Source of the DNA: Streptomyces canus
GTDB taxonomy: Bacteria > Actinomycetota > Actinomycetes > Streptomycetales > Streptomycetaceae
Assembly (NCBI RefSeq): GCF_030815415.1
Contig: NZ_JAUSWW010000001.1
Location: forward strand, 5,952,001 to 6,016,000
Reading direction: 5' to 3'
DNA: 64,000 bases
Positions 61,778 to 64,000 of the stretch are shown here, piece by piece; positions within the stretch are counted from its first letter, which is position 1, and each line of letters opens with the position of its first letter. A model generated the notes under the pieces. That model was not told where the DNA came from. It made no database searches and saw only the letters and a list, made by a program, of their open reading frames with translations. A program made the position numbers and the translations under genes.

Positions 61778-63121
61778 TCAGGCCGTCGGCCGGCCCATGG
61801 CCCGGAACGACCATCCGGCCTTGCGCCACACCTCCGGGTCGAGCGCGTTCCGCCCGTCCAGAATCAGCCGCGTCGCCGCGACCTCGCCCAGCGCCGCCGG
61901 GTCCAGCTCACGGAATTCCTGCCACTCCGTCAGATGCAGCACGACATCGGCGCCCCGGACGGCCTCGACGGCGGAGTCGGCGTACCCGAGCGTCGGGAAG
62001 ACCTGACGGGCGTTCCCCATGCCCTTCGGGTCGTACACCGTCACCTGGCCGCCCTGGAGATGGATCTGGCCGGCGACGTTCAGCGCCGGCGAGTCCCGGA
62101 CGTCGTCCGAGTCGGGCTTGAAGCTGGCGCCGAGCACCGCGACCCGCTTGCCGAGGAACGACCCGCCCCCCAGCGCCTCCCTCGCCAGCTCCACCATCTG
62201 CCCGCGCTGACGCATGTTGATCGAGTCGATCTCGCGCAGGAACGACAGCGCCTGGTCCGCGCCGAGCTCACCGGCGCGCGCCAGGAAGGCCCGGATGTCC
62301 TTGGGCAGACAGCCGCCGCCGAAGCCGATGCCGGCCCGCAGGAACTTCCTGCCGATCCGGTCGTCGTACCCGATGGCCTCGGCCAGCTTGACGACATCGC
62401 CGCCCGCGGCCTCGCACACCTCCGCCATCGCGTTGATGAAGGAGATCTTCGTGGCGAGGAAGGAGTTCGCCGAGGTCTTCACCAGCTCGGCGGTCGGGAA
62501 GTCGGTGACGACGAACGGCGTCCCCTCGCCGACCGGCGTCGCGTACACCTCGCGCAGCAGCTTCTCGGCCCGCTCGCTGCGCACCCCGACCACGATCCGG
62601 TCGGGGTGCAGGGTGTCGCCGACGGCGAAGCCCTCGCGCAGGAACTCCGGGTTCCAGGCCAGCTCGGCGTCCGCACCGGCGGGCGCGTGCTCGGCGAGGT
62701 ACGTGGCGAGCCGGTCCGCGGAGCCGACCGGAACGGTGGACTTGCCGACGACGAGGGTGGGGCCGGGGAGGTGCGGCGCGAGCGAGGCGATCGCGGAGTC
62801 CACGTACGACATGTCGGCGGCGTACTCGCCGTGCCGCTGCGGGGTGTTCACGCAGACGAAGTGGACGTCACCGAACGCACCGACCTCGGCGAAGTCCATG
62901 GTGAAGCGGAGCCGCCCGGTGGAGCCCTCGATCCCGGCGACGTGCTTGCGCAGCAGGTCCTCCAGGCCGGGCTCGTACATGGGGACCTCGCCGCGCTGGA
63001 GCATGGCGATCTTCTCGGGTACGACATCCAGCCCCAGCACCTCGAAGCCGAGCTCGGCCATGGCCGCGGCGTGGGTGGCGCCGAGATAGCCGGTGCCGAT
63101 CACGGTGATCTTGAGGCTCAT
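61778..63121 (-). CDS. UDP-glucose 6-dehydrogenase
   Basis: Protein of 447 aa, UDP-glucose/GDP-mannose dehydrogenase family. It shows the NAD motif 'VIGTGYLGATHAAAMAELG', the catalytic Lys in 'NSFLATKISFINAMAEVCE' and the catalytic Cys in 'GFGGGCLPKDIRAF'. It oxidises UDP-glucose to UDP-glucuronate for cell-surface or glycosylation pathways. ATG 63121 begins the NAD fold directly. Divergent from the acyl-CoA dehydrogenase gene. Confidence 0.95.
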   Translation of the reverse strand: MSLKITVIGTGYLGATHAAAMAELGFEVLGLDVVPEKIAMLQRGEVPMYEPGLEDLLRKHVAGIEGSTGRLRFTMDFAEVGAFGDVHFVCVNTPQRHGEYAADMSYVDSAIASLAPHLPGPTLVVGKSTVPVGSADRLATYLAEHAPAGADAELAWNPEFLREGFAVGDTLHPDRIVVGVRSERAEKLLREVYATPVGEGTPFVVTDFPTAELVKTSANSFLATKISFINAMAEVCEAAGGDVVKLAEAIGYDDRIGRKFLRAGIGFGGGCLPKDIRAFLARAGELGADQALSFLREIDSINMRQRGQMVELAREALGGGSFLGKRVAVLGASFKPDSDDVRDSPALNVAGQIHLQGGQVTVYDPKGMGNARQVFPTLGYADSAVEAVRGADVVLHLTEWQEFRELDPAALGEVAATRLILDGRNALDPEVWRKAGWSFRAMGRPTA

Positions 63122-63215
63122 GGGTGCTCCAGAGAGGGACGTCGTTCGGTGCGCTGCCCGATCCTAGTAGGGGCGTGACGGGCCCTTCGGCGGGCAGCTC
63201 TCCCTCTGTCGCCAA

Positions 63216-63274
63216 GCTCACGTATCACTCGCGTGAGCGGGCCCCTAAAATTTGAGTTACTTAACGGTAATTAG
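63216..63274. promoter_or_regulatory. Palindromes upstream of acyl-CoA dehydrogenase
   Basis: GCTCACG-N9-CGTGAGC (63216-63238) followed by a very AT-rich TTACTTAACGGTAA dyad (about 63254-63267). The location suits TetR/FadR-type repression of the acyl-CoA dehydrogenase gene. Confidence 0.4.
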
Positions 63275-63310
63275 CGTCGGCACCGCAGCGCATTTGGAGC
63301 GTGAGACACC

Positions 63311-64000
63311 TTGGCCGGATCGGCTGACTTCGACCTGTACCGCCCGTCCGAGGAGCACGACATGCTCCGCGACGCCATCCGCTCGCTGGCCGAGGCGAAG
63401 ATCGCGCCGTACGCCGCCGCGGTGGACGAGGAGGCCCGCTTCCCGCGGGAGGCCCTCGACGCTCTGGTCGCGAGTGACCTGCACGCGGTACACGTGCCCG
63501 AGGAGTACGGCGGCGCGGGCGCGGACGCGCTGGCCACGGTGATCGTGATCGAGGAGGTCGCGCGCGTCTGCGTCTCCTCCTCCCTGATCCCGGCGGTCAA
63601 CAAGCTGGGCTCCCTGCCCGTCATCCTCTCCGGCTCCGAGGAGCTGAAGAAGAAGTACCTGGGCCCGCTCGCCAAGGGCGACGGCATGTTCTCGTACGCG
63701 CTCTCGGAGCCCGACGCGGGCTCCGACGCGGCCGGCATGAAGACCAAGGCGGTCCGCGACGGCGACCACTGGATCCTCAACGGCGTGAAGCGCTGGATCA
63801 CCAACGCGGGCGAGTCCGAGTACTACACGGTGATGGCCGTGACGGACCCGACGAAGCGCTCGAAGGGCATCTCCGCCTTCGTCGTCGAGAAGTCCGACGA
63901 GGGCGTCTCCTTCGGCGCCCCCGAGAAGAAGCTCGGCATCAAGGGCTCCCCGACCCGCGAGGTCTACCTCGACAACGTCCGCATCCCCGCCGACCGCATG
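63311..64000 (+). CDS. Acyl-CoA dehydrogenase, N-terminal part
   Basis: The gene runs off the right edge; 230 residues are visible. It opens with a TTG start at 63311 ('LAGSADFDLYRPSEEHDMLRD'). It shows 'VPEEYGGAGAD', the FAD loop 'YALSEPDAGSDAAGMKTKA', 'WITNAGESEYYTVMAV' and 'KLGIKGSPTREVYLDNVRIP', all acyl-CoA dehydrogenase signatures. It catalyses the first, alpha-beta oxidation step of acyl-CoA catabolism. The catalytic base lies outside the window. The TTG is inferred: no ATG or GTG fits upstream, and similarity starts within a few residues. Confidence 0.92.
   Translation, partial: MAGSADFDLYRPSEEHDMLRDAIRSLAEAKIAPYAAAVDEEARFPREALDALVASDLHAVHVPEEYGGAGADALATVIVIEEVARVCVSSSLIPAVNKLGSLPVILSGSEELKKKYLGPLAKGDGMFSYALSEPDAGSDAAGMKTKAVRDGDHWILNGVKRWITNAGESEYYTVMAVTDPTKRSKGISAFVVEKSDEGVSFGAPEKKLGIKGSPTREVYLDNVRIPADRM

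Noticed and set aside
1-64000. A secondary-metabolite cluster, prophage or integrative element as the 'exciting system'
   Set aside because: No polyketide or peptide synthase, phage structural gene, integrase or att-like duplication was seen. The only mobile DNA is the two TnpB elements and short repeats.

Overview
The window is high-GC DNA with strong third-position GC bias, many GTG starts, ATGA/GTGA overlaps between cotranscribed genes and short perfect GC-rich hairpins without T-tracts. It carries a tRNA-Leu with anticodon UAA (bldA) and is almost free of TTA codons. All of this points to the chromosomal core of a Streptomyces. From memory, not checked, the gene order resembles the SCO305x-SCO309x region of S. 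coelicolor.

Layout. 1-9.1 kb: end of a type II NADH dehydrogenase, a Cfa-type methyltransferase, a MacB/FtsX-type ABC exporter, bldA, 4-hydroxybenzoate hydroxylase (pobA), a Bax-inhibitor-1 membrane protein and two small hypotheticals. 9.1-10.6 kb: a solo tnpB element that ends exactly at the stop codon of its convergent neighbour. 10.6-18.4 kb: thiolase, SGNH hydrolase, cystathionine beta-synthase, an MmyB-type regulator carrying an in-frame palindromic insertion, an SDR and a small membrane protein. 18.4-25 kb: a four-gene osmoprotectant-type ABC importer, divergent from a histidine-ammonia-lyase homologue that lacks the MIO triad and is translationally coupled to an RpiR/SIS regulator. 25-27.4 kb: three Roadblock/LC7 proteins and a DUF4388-like protein, with no local GTPase. 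27.4-34.5 kb: a LysA-like PLP enzyme, then the histidine-utilisation operon hutU - M20 amidohydrolase (frameshifted here) - hutF - hutI.

34.5-38.5 kb: a SigB/SigF-type sigma factor divergent from its STAS antagonist and HATPase anti-sigma partner, then serS behind a well-formed T-box leader. 38.6-44.5 kb: a set of secreted or sortase-anchored surface proteins (LPQTG and LAATG signals) interrupted by a second, larger TnpB-related element. 44.5-50 kb: a secreted alpha/beta hydrolase, a POT peptide transporter, a two-component system and a GtrA protein. 50-56.5 kb: purK-purE-dipeptidase, an Old Yellow Enzyme with a divergent MerR regulator, a dipeptidase paralogue that has lost its metal ligands and contains a TTA codon, and two tandem VOC proteins divergent from a CGNR regulator. 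57-61.4 kb: a copper/cupredoxin cluster (two cupredoxins, YceI, CopC-CopD fusion, proline-rich membrane protein). 61.8-64 kb: UDP-glucose dehydrogenase and the start of an acyl-CoA dehydrogenase.

The most notable signals are the T-box leader of serS, the pseudo-dipeptidase with the only TTA codon I noticed in a convincing gene, the MIO-less ammonia-lyase homologue, the GTPase-free Roadblock cluster, the two TnpB elements docked at gene 3' ends, and a 60-bp palindromic intergenic repeat present three times.
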